A program made the translations under genes and the position numbers. The notes under the pieces are model-generated. The model was not told the DNA's origin. It saw only the letters and a program-made list of their open reading frames with translations, and made no database searches. This document shows, piece after piece, positions 1 to 5,513 of a DNA stretch of 18,492 bases (positions are counted from its first letter, which is position 1; each line of letters starts with the position of its first letter). Source of the DNA: Ruminococcaceae bacterium UBA7147 (GTDB lineage: Bacteria; Bacillota; Clostridia; Oscillospirales; Acutalibacteraceae); NCBI GenBank assembly GCA_002491825.1, contig DKWR01000065.1, forward strand, positions 2,895 through 21,386, written 5' to 3'.

Positions 1-24
1 TCTGCCAATTCCGCCACGCCCGCA
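1..24 (-). repeat. tRNA-Leu 5' end, copy D (cut by window edge)
   Basis: Read on the minus strand, this begins with the same acceptor strand and D-arm as the three copies further right (GCGGGCG, then TGGCGGAATTGGCAGA) and stops at the window edge. It is identical to copies B and C over the visible bases. It could be a further half copy or the complete, functional tRNA-Leu gene; the window does not decide. The 30-odd bases upstream of it on the minus strand form an AT-rich hairpin instead of the linker seen between the other copies. Confidence 0.7.
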
Positions 25-26
25 AA

Positions 27-61
27 TATATAAAATCAGGTCGCAAAACCCGATATATATC
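27..61 (-). other. hairpin between small gene and tRNA-Leu copy D
   Basis: On the minus strand ATCGGG and CCTGAT flank an 8-base loop and pair with one G-U wobble; outside them ATATAT and ATATAT can pair with a small bulge. It lies just after the stop of the small gene at 64-393 and just before tRNA-Leu copy D. No T-run follows directly, so a terminator role is uncertain. The 107-bp linkers also carry a small hairpin upstream of each tRNA copy. Confidence 0.35.
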
Positions 62-63
62 TG

Positions 64-393
64 TTATTCAATTCTTTCCCCTAAACAAACAATATCCCAA
101 TCTTCGACAGGAATTCCGCTTATTTGGATAATTACAATTTGATTCCATCTTTCTTTTATTGATTTACCATCATATATCTTTGCATTAAATAATTCTTCTG
201 CTGTTTTAAAAGCACAACCATTAGTGATATCGCAATATCCTGCTCAATATGGTTTGTCTTGTTTAGAAATAAATCCTATATAATGTTCTTTTTCGTTTAT
301 ATCTGTTTTAAAATAGAAAGCAGTTTCATCAACAGCGATTCCACTGTTATTAAAAATTTCAAAGAACTTATTATAGTTCTCATACCATTTCAT
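64..393 (-). pseudogene. small cassette-like gene with one in-frame TGA
   Basis: The minus-strand frame starts ATG at 393-391 and would encode 109 residues ending at TAA (66-64), beginning MKWYENYNKFFEIF and ending EDWDIVCLGERIE. Codon 50 (246-244) is TGA in the context KPY-TGA-AGYCD, where TGG (Trp) would fit best. Both sides are open and look like one soluble, acidic, aromatic-rich protein. A GGAG 7 bases before the ATG lies right at the end of tRNA-Leu copy A, so translation signals start where the repeat ends. It has no promoter of its own; transcription would come from the promoter at 700-728 through three tRNA halves. I do not recognise the family. A 49-residue product, a decayed gene or a sequencing error are all possible. 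Confidence 0.6.
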
Positions 394-403
394 TTTATTT
401 CTC

Positions 404-458
404 CACTGAGGTAGCGTGACCTAAATCTTGCGTGTCTGCCAATTCCACCACACCCGCA
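404..458 (-). repeat. tRNA-Leu 5'-half repeat, copy A
   Basis: On the minus strand this has a tRNA-Leu 5' acceptor strand (GCGGGTG), a D-arm (GTG, loop, CAC), the 5' anticodon-stem strand and the loop TTTAGGT (UAG in anticodon position), then a tail CACGCTACCTCAGTG shared with copy B. The 3' anticodon strand, variable arm, T-arm and 3' acceptor strand are absent, so it cannot fold as a tRNA. It differs from copies B and C in the acceptor strand and at both sides of the D-stem. The small gene starts 10 bases beyond it. Confidence 0.85.
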
Positions 459-510
459 CGTGTGTATTTCAACAAGTTAAACTTGCGAAAATCTAAATAT
501 TAAATTGTTT
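459..510 (-). repeat. 107-bp unit linker 1
   Basis: This 52-bp linker joins copies B and A and differs from the linker at 566-617 at only about three positions. On the minus strand it holds a CAAGT-N3-ACTTG hairpin. There is no ORF or promoter in it. Linker plus tRNA half make an exact 107-bp unit. Confidence 0.8.
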
Positions 511-565
511 CACTGAGGTAGCGTGACCAAAATCTAGCGCGTCTGCCAATTCCGCCACGCCCGCA
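511..565 (-). repeat. tRNA-Leu 5'-half repeat, copy B
   Basis: Same layout as copy A on the minus strand: GCGGGCG acceptor strand, GCG/CGC D-stem, the CTAGA anticodon strand, then loop TTTTGGT and tail CACGCTACCTCAGTG. The loop has TTG where copy C has TAG in anticodon position, so it is already degenerate as a tRNA-Leu. No 3' half follows; the linker begins at once. Confidence 0.85.
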
Positions 566-617
566 TGTGTGTATTTCAACAAGTCAAACTTGCGAAAATC
601 AAAATATTAAATTGTTT
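566..617 (-). repeat. 107-bp unit linker 2
   Basis: Near-identical to linker 1 (459-510), with the same CAAGT-N3-ACTTG hairpin. It joins copies C and B. No coding potential is seen. Confidence 0.8.
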
Positions 618-672
618 CACCGAGGTAGCGTAACCTAAATCTAGTGCGTCTGCCAATTCCGCCACGCCCGCA
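618..672 (-). repeat. tRNA-Leu 5'-half repeat, copy C (promoter-proximal)
   Basis: The first copy after the promoter at 700-728 and the best tRNA-like one: GCGGGCG acceptor strand, D-arm with GCG/CGC stem, CTAGA anticodon strand and loop TTTAGGT (anticodon UAG, Leu CUA). After the loop the sequence goes to TACGCTACCTCGGTG instead of TCTAG, so the anticodon stem cannot close and the whole 3' half is missing. This looks like the original 5' half and promoter of a tRNA-Leu gene whose 3' half was displaced, for example by insertion at the anticodon loop. Confidence 0.85.
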
Positions 673-699
673 AATTATGCATTTTTAAACACAAGTGTT

Positions 700-728
700 A
701 TTATACATAAAAATATTGATTTTGTCAA
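700..728 (-). promoter_or_regulatory. perfect consensus promoter of the tRNA-Leu half array
   Basis: On the minus strand TTGACA (728-723) and TATAAT (705-700) are separated by exactly 17 bases, a perfect housekeeping-sigma promoter. The predicted start near 693 lies about 22 bases before the first tRNA-Leu half. Such a strong promoter fits a stable-RNA gene. Confidence 0.85.
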
Positions 729-741
729 CCGACTTATCAAG

Positions 742-1878
742 TCAATTTTTGATTTGTATACTGTCAAATATACTTTGGTCTATTTCGCCGTCAACTACAT
801 ATTTCAGGGTGTTCCACTCCTCTACGAGGTTTCCTGATTGGTTGTAGATGTGCAGAGAATTTAAAATGCCTGTTTTCTTATCTATCTTCAGGGTATAGTT
901 CCTTTTGAGGTTTTCATCGTCATATTTGAGATATGTTCCTTTGATTCGGACTATTTCTGATGTGTCGTCAGATTCAACACCGTCAATCTTCCAGTTGTCA
1001 CAGGGGTACATATCGTCTAAAGCATAATACTGCGGTAAATAATGCTCTTCGGCATTGATAAGGGCTATTTTATTCGAACGTCCATAGGATATGCCCGGCG
1101 GAAATACGCCGTATCTTAAGAGAAATTTACCCGTATCGTCGTACAAAATTTGTCTTGTTGCTGAGTCAACATATTGCGCCTCGTCCGCTTCGTTGCCGGC
1201 ACTTGAATTTTTATTTGGTTCTTTAGTTACTTTTTCAAGCTCTTCTGCTATCGGCTTGCCGATAAACTGTGTAACCTGATTTATCGCATTAATATTTTGA
1301 CTGTCAAGCGGAGAAACAAAATCAACGGTGTACTTGCTTTTGGCTTTTTCGCCAAAGTGCATTTTATAATGATAGTCACCGTCAACATATGTATAGTTTA
1401 TCGGAGTGCATATTTTATCGCTTTCCGAAACGCTGTAAACAAGCTCCTTCGCTTTTTTGATTCTTCGGTCGATTGCATAGGTAATCCATGTAGTCTTGTT
1501 GTTGACTCTTTTTGTGAACGACGCCTGAAGGGTTGTAAAATAGTCGATTGAGTTGCACATTCTGTCAAGAACGTAATTTTTATTGTTATTGCTGTTTAAA
1601 TTATCTTCGTCAAAAACATAAGCCTTGCGTATTTCATTCTCATCAAGACCATATTTTTTAAGTATTGTAAGTGCTTCTTGTTTTGAAGGCTTTATCGGCT
1701 CGGTTGTCTTAATTGATGCAACGGTATTGCTTTCGGAATCAGTATTGACAATTGTTGTTTCCCGAACTGTTGTATCTGTATTATTGCTTTCTGCTTGCGT
1801 ACAGCCTTGAAAAAGCAAAGTTGCCGCTAAAGATATTGTTACAAGCATAGTGTAAATCGAAATGCGCTTATTTTTCAT
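742..1878 (-). CDS. putative lipoprotein of unknown function, LolA-like C-terminus
   Basis: 378 residues. The N-terminus has a lipoprotein signal: basic KNKR, a hydrophobic stretch and a lipobox ending FQGC with lipidation at Cys26, followed by a Ser/Thr/Asn-rich linker to about residue 60. It should be anchored on the outer face of the membrane. The C-terminal part (about 290-378) has repeated beta-strand-like pieces such as KIDKKTGILNSL and VVDGEIDQSIFD that recall LolA/RseB-fold proteins; that assignment is by eye only. No catalytic motif is seen. The ATG at 1878 has AAAGGGG at good spacing. The gene is transcribed alone from the promoter at 1903-1931, and its stop lies just upstream of the promoter of the tRNA-half array. 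Confidence 0.8.
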   Translation of the reverse strand: MKNKRISIYTMLVTISLAATLLFQGCTQAESNNTDTTVRETTIVNTDSESNTVASIKTTEPIKPSKQEALTILKKYGLDENEIRKAYVFDEDNLNSNNNKNYVLDRMCNSIDYFTTLQASFTKRVNNKTTWITYAIDRRIKKAKELVYSVSESDKICTPINYTYVDGDYHYKMHFGEKAKSKYTVDFVSPLDSQNINAINQVTQFIGKPIAEELEKVTKEPNKNSSAGNEADEAQYVDSATRQILYDDTGKFLLRYGVFPPGISYGRSNKIALINAEEHYLPQYYALDDMYPCDNWKIDGVESDDTSEIVRIKGTYLKYDDENLKRNYTLKIDKKTGILNSLHIYNQSGNLVEEWNTLKYVVDGEIDQSIFDSIQIKN

Positions 1879-1902
1879 TTTTGAAACCCCTTTACTGATT
1901 TT

Positions 1903-1931
1903 AGTCTATCATTTATAGACACCTATGTCAA
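1903..1931 (-). promoter_or_regulatory. promoter of the lipoprotein gene
   Basis: Minus strand TTGACA (1931-1926), 17-base spacer, TAGACT (1908-1903, four of six consensus bases). About 25 bases separate it from the start codon. An inverted repeat overlaps its -10 and spacer. Confidence 0.6.
1904..1920. promoter_or_regulatory. inverted repeat, candidate operator
   Basis: GTCTAT-N5-ATAGAC, a perfect 6-bp palindrome lying across the -10 and spacer of the lipoprotein promoter. A repressor site here would block RNA polymerase. The cognate regulator is unknown. Confidence 0.45.
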
Positions 1932-2015
1932 TATGTAGAAATTAAATCAGTTGCTGACAGAAACAAAGTTACTATAATCTTGAAAAATGTTATCTGATAT
2001 TTTACAAAACAATGA

Positions 2016-2044
2016 TTGAAATTACCTCCTGCATAATATATAAT
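2016..2044 (+). promoter_or_regulatory. pyk operon promoter
   Basis: TTGAAA (2016-2021), 17-base spacer, TATAAT (2039-2044). The start site would be near 2051, giving a leader of about 55 bases with AAGGGA before the pyk ATG. Confidence 0.75.
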
Positions 2045-2105
2045 TAAATTAGTATAGGAAATCATAATAATCGGAACAAACTCTATACGAAGGGACGTAA
2101 TTTCA

Positions 2106-3548
2106 ATGAGAAAAACAAAAATTGTATGTACTATCGGTCCGGCGTGTAACACAAAGGAAATGCTCCTTAAAATGATTGACGCAGGAATGAACGTTGCAAG
2201 AGTAAATATGTCGCACGGCACATATGACGAGATTGAAAAGCTTTTTGCAACAATAAAGGAAGCAATCCGTGAAAGCGGAAAGAATGTTTCAATTCTTCTT
2301 GATACAAAGGGTCCCGAGGTGAGGGTTGGAACTTTTAAAGACGGCGGAGCAAAGCTTGAAGAGGGCAAAACCTTTTCACTGTTAAAGGAATGTGAAGAGG
2401 GCGACGAAAACGGCGTAGGCCTTTCGTTTCCGAAGCTTGTTGACCTGTTCTACGCTGAAAGTGCAAAGGCAGTCGGCAGAGAGCTTTTGCTTGACGACGG
2501 TATTATTTCGCTTGTGGTCAAAGAGGTTAAAGAGGACAGAATTGTCTGCACCGTCAACAAGGGCGGCACGCTCAAAAACCGCAAGAGCATAAATATCCCC
2601 GGTTACTACATCAATATGCCCTATGTCAGCGCACAGGACAGAAAGGACATTGAGTTCGGTCTTACACACGGCGCAAACGTTGTTGCGGCTTCATTTGTCC
2701 GCACACACGAGGACGTAAGAACCTTAAGAGATTTTATCGACAGCATCGGCTTTGAATACGTTGAAATTATCGCAAAGATTGAAAATCAGAGCGGCGTTGA
2801 CGATATGGACGCAATTATGGATTATGCAGACGGAATTATGGTTGCCAGAGGTGATATGGGCGTTGAAATTCCGTTTATCAAGCTTCCCGAAATTCAGAAA
2901 ACGCTTATCAGAAAATGCGTTGCAAGGGGCAAATATGTAATCACTGCAACACAGATGCTTGAGAGTATGACAACATCACCCCGTCCTACACGTGCCGAAA
3001 TCAGCGATGTTGCAAACGCAGTTTACGATGGCACCAGCGCAGTAATGCTTTCAGCCGAATCTGCGGCAGGCAAGTACCCAGTTGAAAGCGTAAAGGCGCT
3101 CGACGCTATCTGCACAGAGGCGGAGAATAACGGCGAGTTTACCGCACTTCACGAGTATATCGAGGCTCACTCGGTTAAGGATAAAAACGCAATCAGAGGA
3201 AGTATCTGCAAGGCGGCAAAGGAAATTGCGGCGGAAGTCGGCGCAAAGGCGATTATTGTTGAGAGTGCAACGGGTAGAGTTGCAAGGGCAATGGTTCATT
3301 TCAGACCCGAAGTTCCTGTTATTGCCGTTGTTACCTCACAGCTTGTTTGCAGAAAGCTCTGCCTGAACTGGGGCGTTACCGCATTAATCGGCGAGGAAAA
3401 ACGTACCTCGGACGCAATAACAAAGCAGGCTATGGAAAAAGCACTCAGCACAGGACTTGTTCACAAGGGCGATACGGTTGTAGTGCTTTCGTCAAACAGA
3501 ACCTGCCCGACCTCAAGCACAGACTCACTTAATATAAGGATACTTTGA
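2106..3548 (+). CDS. pyk: pyruvate kinase
   Basis: 480 residues. It catalyses the last step of glycolysis, phosphoenolpyruvate plus ADP to pyruvate plus ATP, in the cytoplasm. Visible family signatures: ARVNMSHGT (Arg32, Asn34, Ser36, His37; nucleotide and K+ site), the DTKGPEVR loop before the B domain, the catalytic IAKIENQ motif (Lys224), the metal/phosphate motif MVARGDMGVEIP and TATQMLESM. Glu71 in TKGPE is the residue typical of K+-dependent enzymes (Lys marks K+-independent ones). The chain ends after the allosteric C domain and lacks the extra PEP-utiliser-like domain of Bacillus enzymes. AAGGGA precedes the ATG. It heads an operon; the next gene begins 1 base after its stop. Confidence 0.97.
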   Translation: MRKTKIVCTIGPACNTKEMLLKMIDAGMNVARVNMSHGTYDEIEKLFATIKEAIRESGKNVSILLDTKGPEVRVGTFKDGGAKLEEGKTFSLLKECEEGDENGVGLSFPKLVDLFYAESAKAVGRELLLDDGIISLVVKEVKEDRIVCTVNKGGTLKNRKSINIPGYYINMPYVSAQDRKDIEFGLTHGANVVAASFVRTHEDVRTLRDFIDSIGFEYVEIIAKIENQSGVDDMDAIMDYADGIMVARGDMGVEIPFIKLPEIQKTLIRKCVARGKYVITATQMLESMTTSPRPTRAEISDVANAVYDGTSAVMLSAESAAGKYPVESVKALDAICTEAENNGEFTALHEYIEAHSVKDKNAIRGSICKAAKEIAAEVGAKAIIVESATGRVARAMVHFRPEVPVIAVVTSQLVCRKLCLNWGVTALIGEEKRTSDAITKQAMEKALSTGLVHKGDTVVVLSSNRTCPTSSTDSLNIRIL

Positions 3549-3549
3549 T

Positions 3550-4068
3550 ATGGATAATATAATTTTAATCGGAATGCCCGGCTCGGGAAAAAGTACTCTC
3601 GGCGTACTGCTTGCCAAGGCGCTGGGATATTCCTTCACCGATACGGATTTAATAATCAGCAGAATTGCAGGCAAGCCCCTGCAAAGAATCCTCGACGAGG
3701 ACGGACTCGACAGCTTTCTTGACATTGAAGAAAAGGTCGGCGCAGAGCTTGAATGCAACAGCACCGTAATTGCAACGGGCGGCTCAATGGTGCTTTCCGA
3801 AGAAGCAATGCAGAATTTAAAGTCACAGGGTAAGGTGCTTTACATAAACGTTCCGCTTGGTGAAATCAAGCGCAGAGTAACGAACATAAAGACAAGGGGA
3901 ATAGCCTTTAAAAAGGGCGAAACCCTTGATGACGTCTATAAAGTAAGAGTGCCGCTATACGAAAAGTACGCCGATATTACGGTTGACTTCGTTGACTGCA
4001 CTAATAGCGGCATAGAGGACACCGTAAACCTTATGGTTGAGAAAATTAAGAGTGGAGGCGTTCTATGA
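3550..4068 (+). CDS. shikimate kinase-like P-loop kinase
   Basis: 172 residues, the usual length of AroK. The fold is clear: P-loop GMPGSGKST (8-16), DTD motif (31-33), IATGG (74-78), lid region near Arg116 and VRVPLYEKYAD with Arg133. The family uses ATP to phosphorylate shikimate on the way to chorismate. However, residues that bind shikimate in E. coli AroK differ: the Arg of FRDREEKV is Leu57 in FLDIEEKV, the third Gly of GGG is Ser79, and the lid RPLL is TRGIAF. So the substrate may not be shikimate, and I give no gene symbol. AAGGAT inside the end of pyk serves as RBS; the two genes are clearly co-transcribed. No other aromatic-pathway gene is in the window. Confidence 0.85.
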   Translation: MDNIILIGMPGSGKSTLGVLLAKALGYSFTDTDLIISRIAGKPLQRILDEDGLDSFLDIEEKVGAELECNSTVIATGGSMVLSEEAMQNLKSQGKVLYINVPLGEIKRRVTNIKTRGIAFKKGETLDDVYKVRVPLYEKYADITVDFVDCTNSGIEDTVNLMVEKIKSGGVL

Positions 4069-4466
4069 GATTGGACGGAATTGGTTTATTTGTTGATGAT
4101 ATGCCAACAATGATTAGATTTTATCGTGATGTGCTCGGCTTTGAAATCAAGGAAGCAGAAGACGCTGTGAACGTTTATCTGATAAAAGACGGAACACTTT
4201 TTATGCTTTACGAAAGAAAAAACTTTGAAAAGATGACGAGCAGAAAGTATGAATATCTTAAAGGCTTAAACGGTCATTTTGAAATTGCATTGTATGTTGA
4301 TACTTTTGAAGAAGTGGATATTGAATTTGCAAAGGCAGTATCAAAAGGCGCCACTCCTGTATTAGAACCTACAGATGAACCGTGGGGACAAAGAACCTGC
4401 TATATCGCAGACCCTGAAGGAAACTTGATTGAAATCGGCTCATTCAACAAACCGTTTGAGCGATAA
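4065..4466 (+). CDS. VOC (glyoxalase/bleomycin-resistance fold) protein
   Basis: 133 residues, a single-chain two-module VOC protein: beta-strand GIGLFVDDM, helix TMIRFYRDVLGFE, then GHFEIALYVDTFEEVD and the end motif YIADPEGNLIEIGSF. Such proteins act on small molecules, often with a metal bound by His/Glu. The usual first metal ligand (His before the first strand) is not present here, while His near GHFE and Glu in LIEIG remain, so metal-dependent catalysis is doubtful. The ATG overlaps the kinase stop (ATGA), indicating translational coupling. Base composition becomes more AT-rich from here to the end of the operon. The substrate is unknown. Confidence 0.85.
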   Translation: MRLDGIGLFVDDMPTMIRFYRDVLGFEIKEAEDAVNVYLIKDGTLFMLYERKNFEKMTSRKYEYLKGLNGHFEIALYVDTFEEVDIEFAKAVSKGATPVLEPTDEPWGQRTCYIADPEGNLIEIGSFNKPFER

Positions 4467-4491
4467 ATCGGAATTTAGGGAGCAAGTTGAT

Positions 4492-4935
4492 ATGAAAATT
4501 AAAGAAATCAAGGAGAATAAAAAACAATTTCTTCCGTTGCTGCTATTAGCAGATGAGCAAGAGGATATGATAGACAGGTATCTTAATAAGGGGACAATGT
4601 ATGTTTTGGACGATGATGGAGTTAAGTGCGAATGTGTGATAACAGACGAGGGGAACGGTATCCTTGAAATCAAAAACATTGCAACTGAACCAGAATATCA
4701 GGGAAAGGGTTATGGTAAAGCACTAATTGACTTCGTTGCTACGACATACAAAGGGAAGTATTCTATATTGCAAGTTGGCACAGGGGATAGTCCGTTGACA
4801 ATTCCTTTTTATGAGAAGTGTGGATTTATTCGTTCGCATAGTATTAAAAACTTCTTCACGGATAATTATGACCATTCAATATATGAAGCAGGTACTCAAC
4901 TGGTAGATATGATTTATTTGCAGAAAAAAATATAA
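4492..4935 (+). CDS. GNAT-family N-acetyltransferase
   Basis: 147 residues. The acetyl-CoA binding motif A is clear: IKNIATEPEYQGKGYGKALIDF, followed by motif B-like IPFYEKCGF. The acceptor substrate is unknown. I chose the ATG at 4492 because AGGGAG lies 10 bases before it; an in-frame ATG at 4429 would lie inside the preceding gene without an RBS. It is the last gene of the pyk operon, 25 bases after the VOC gene, and is AT-richer than pyk, as is the VOC gene, suggesting that these two were added later. Confidence 0.85.
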   Translation: MKIKEIKENKKQFLPLLLLADEQEDMIDRYLNKGTMYVLDDDGVKCECVITDEGNGILEIKNIATEPEYQGKGYGKALIDFVATTYKGKYSILQVGTGDSPLTIPFYEKCGFIRSHSIKNFFTDNYDHSIYEAGTQLVDMIYLQKKI

Positions 4936-4964
4936 ATTCCGGTTTAACATTTATCTTATATAAT

Positions 4965-4995
4965 AAACGGCAGACTGTAAATCAGCCTGCCGTTT
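4965..4995. terminator. shared hairpin terminator between convergent operons
   Basis: AAACGGCAG and CTGCCGTTT form a perfect 9-bp stem with a 13-base loop that can pair further (CTG/CAG). T-rich sequence follows on both strands. It lies 30 bases after the acetyltransferase stop and 33 bases from the mazF stop, so it can serve both directions. Confidence 0.75.
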
Positions 4996-5027
4996 GTCAT
5001 TTACCGCACGTTTTATGTAGAGCGGTA

Positions 5028-5375
5028 TTATGCGTTTAATCCGAATGAAATTGAAATAGCGTTGTTAATGTCGTTCATTGCGCTTTCGTCAACCGAGCCC
5101 ATTTTTTCCTTTAAACGCTTTTTGTCAATTGTCCTTACCTGTTCAAGCAGAACAACGCTGTCCTTTGCAAGTCCCGAGCTGTCTGCGTGCAGAGGAATGT
5201 GTGTGGGAAGATTTGCCTTTGACTGCTGGCTTGTGATTGCAGCGGCAATTACCGTCGGACTGAATCGGTTTCCCACGTTGTTCTGCACAATGAGAACAGG
5301 TCTTATTCCGCCCTGTTCCGAGCCGACAACAGGGCTTAAGTCGGCGTAATAAATGTCACCACGACGTATATTCAA
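5028..5375 (-). CDS. mazF: MazF/EndoA-type endoribonuclease toxin
   Basis: 115 residues from the chosen start. It belongs to the MazF/PemK family, which cuts single-stranded mRNA at short motifs; the Bacillus enzyme cuts at U^ACAU. Signatures: RRGDIYYADLSPVVGSEQGG, RPVLIVQN, AAAITSQ, LPTHIPL, VVLLEQVRTIDK. A GTG at 5384 is only one base from GGAG, whereas TTG at 5375 is 10 bases from it; counting from this TTG, Arg25 and Thr48 fall exactly at the catalytic numbering of B. subtilis MazF, which supports it. No MazE-like antitoxin ORF lies upstream (5376-5513) or elsewhere in the window, unlike the usual mazEF pair. An inverted repeat sits 50-70 bases upstream. Confidence 0.92.
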   Translation of the reverse strand: MNIRRGDIYYADLSPVVGSEQGGIRPVLIVQNNVGNRFSPTVIAAAITSQQSKANLPTHIPLHADSSGLAKDSVVLLEQVRTIDKKRLKEKMGSVDESAMNDINNAISISFGLNA

Positions 5376-5423
5376 GGCTTTCACGCTCCAAATAATTTAT
5401 TTACTGATATTTTTGCCTATCCG

Positions 5424-5442
5424 ATAGCTTTTATACAGCTAT
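5424..5442. promoter_or_regulatory. inverted repeat upstream of mazF
   Basis: ATAGCT-N7-AGCTAT, a perfect 6-bp palindrome containing TATAAA on the minus strand, a possible -10. No good -35 is found at 17 bases. It could be an operator or a leader hairpin. Confidence 0.4.
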
Positions 5443-5513
5443 TACATAATATTTTTGGGCGTAAAATTTGTGAATATTATTCCTTGACAGAATTTTAAAT
5501 TTGTATGTATCAA

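Noticed and set aside
244..246. TGA read as selenocysteine or tryptophan
   Set aside because: There is no clear SECIS-like hairpin after it, and the other genes use TGG for Trp and TGA as a normal stop, so a nonsense change is simpler.
404..672. Three complete tRNA-Leu genes on the minus strand
   Set aside because: The anticodon stem cannot close, and there is no variable arm, T-arm or 3' acceptor strand before the next copy begins.
404..672. Group I intron in the tRNA-Leu anticodon loop
   Set aside because: The 107-bp spacing is far too short for a group I intron, the 5' exon recurs instead of a 3' exon, and no conserved intron core is seen.
404..672. CRISPR array
   Set aside because: The repeat is tRNA-derived, the 52-bp linkers are almost identical to each other rather than unique, and no cas genes are present.
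722..750. GACTT-N3-AAGTC hairpin as terminator of the lipoprotein gene
   Set aside because: The stem is only 5 bp, weak, and has no T-run on the minus strand; it also abuts the array promoter.
5484..5513. Plus-strand TTGACA upstream of the lipoprotein stop
   Set aside because: No -10 at proper spacing and no plus-strand gene follows.
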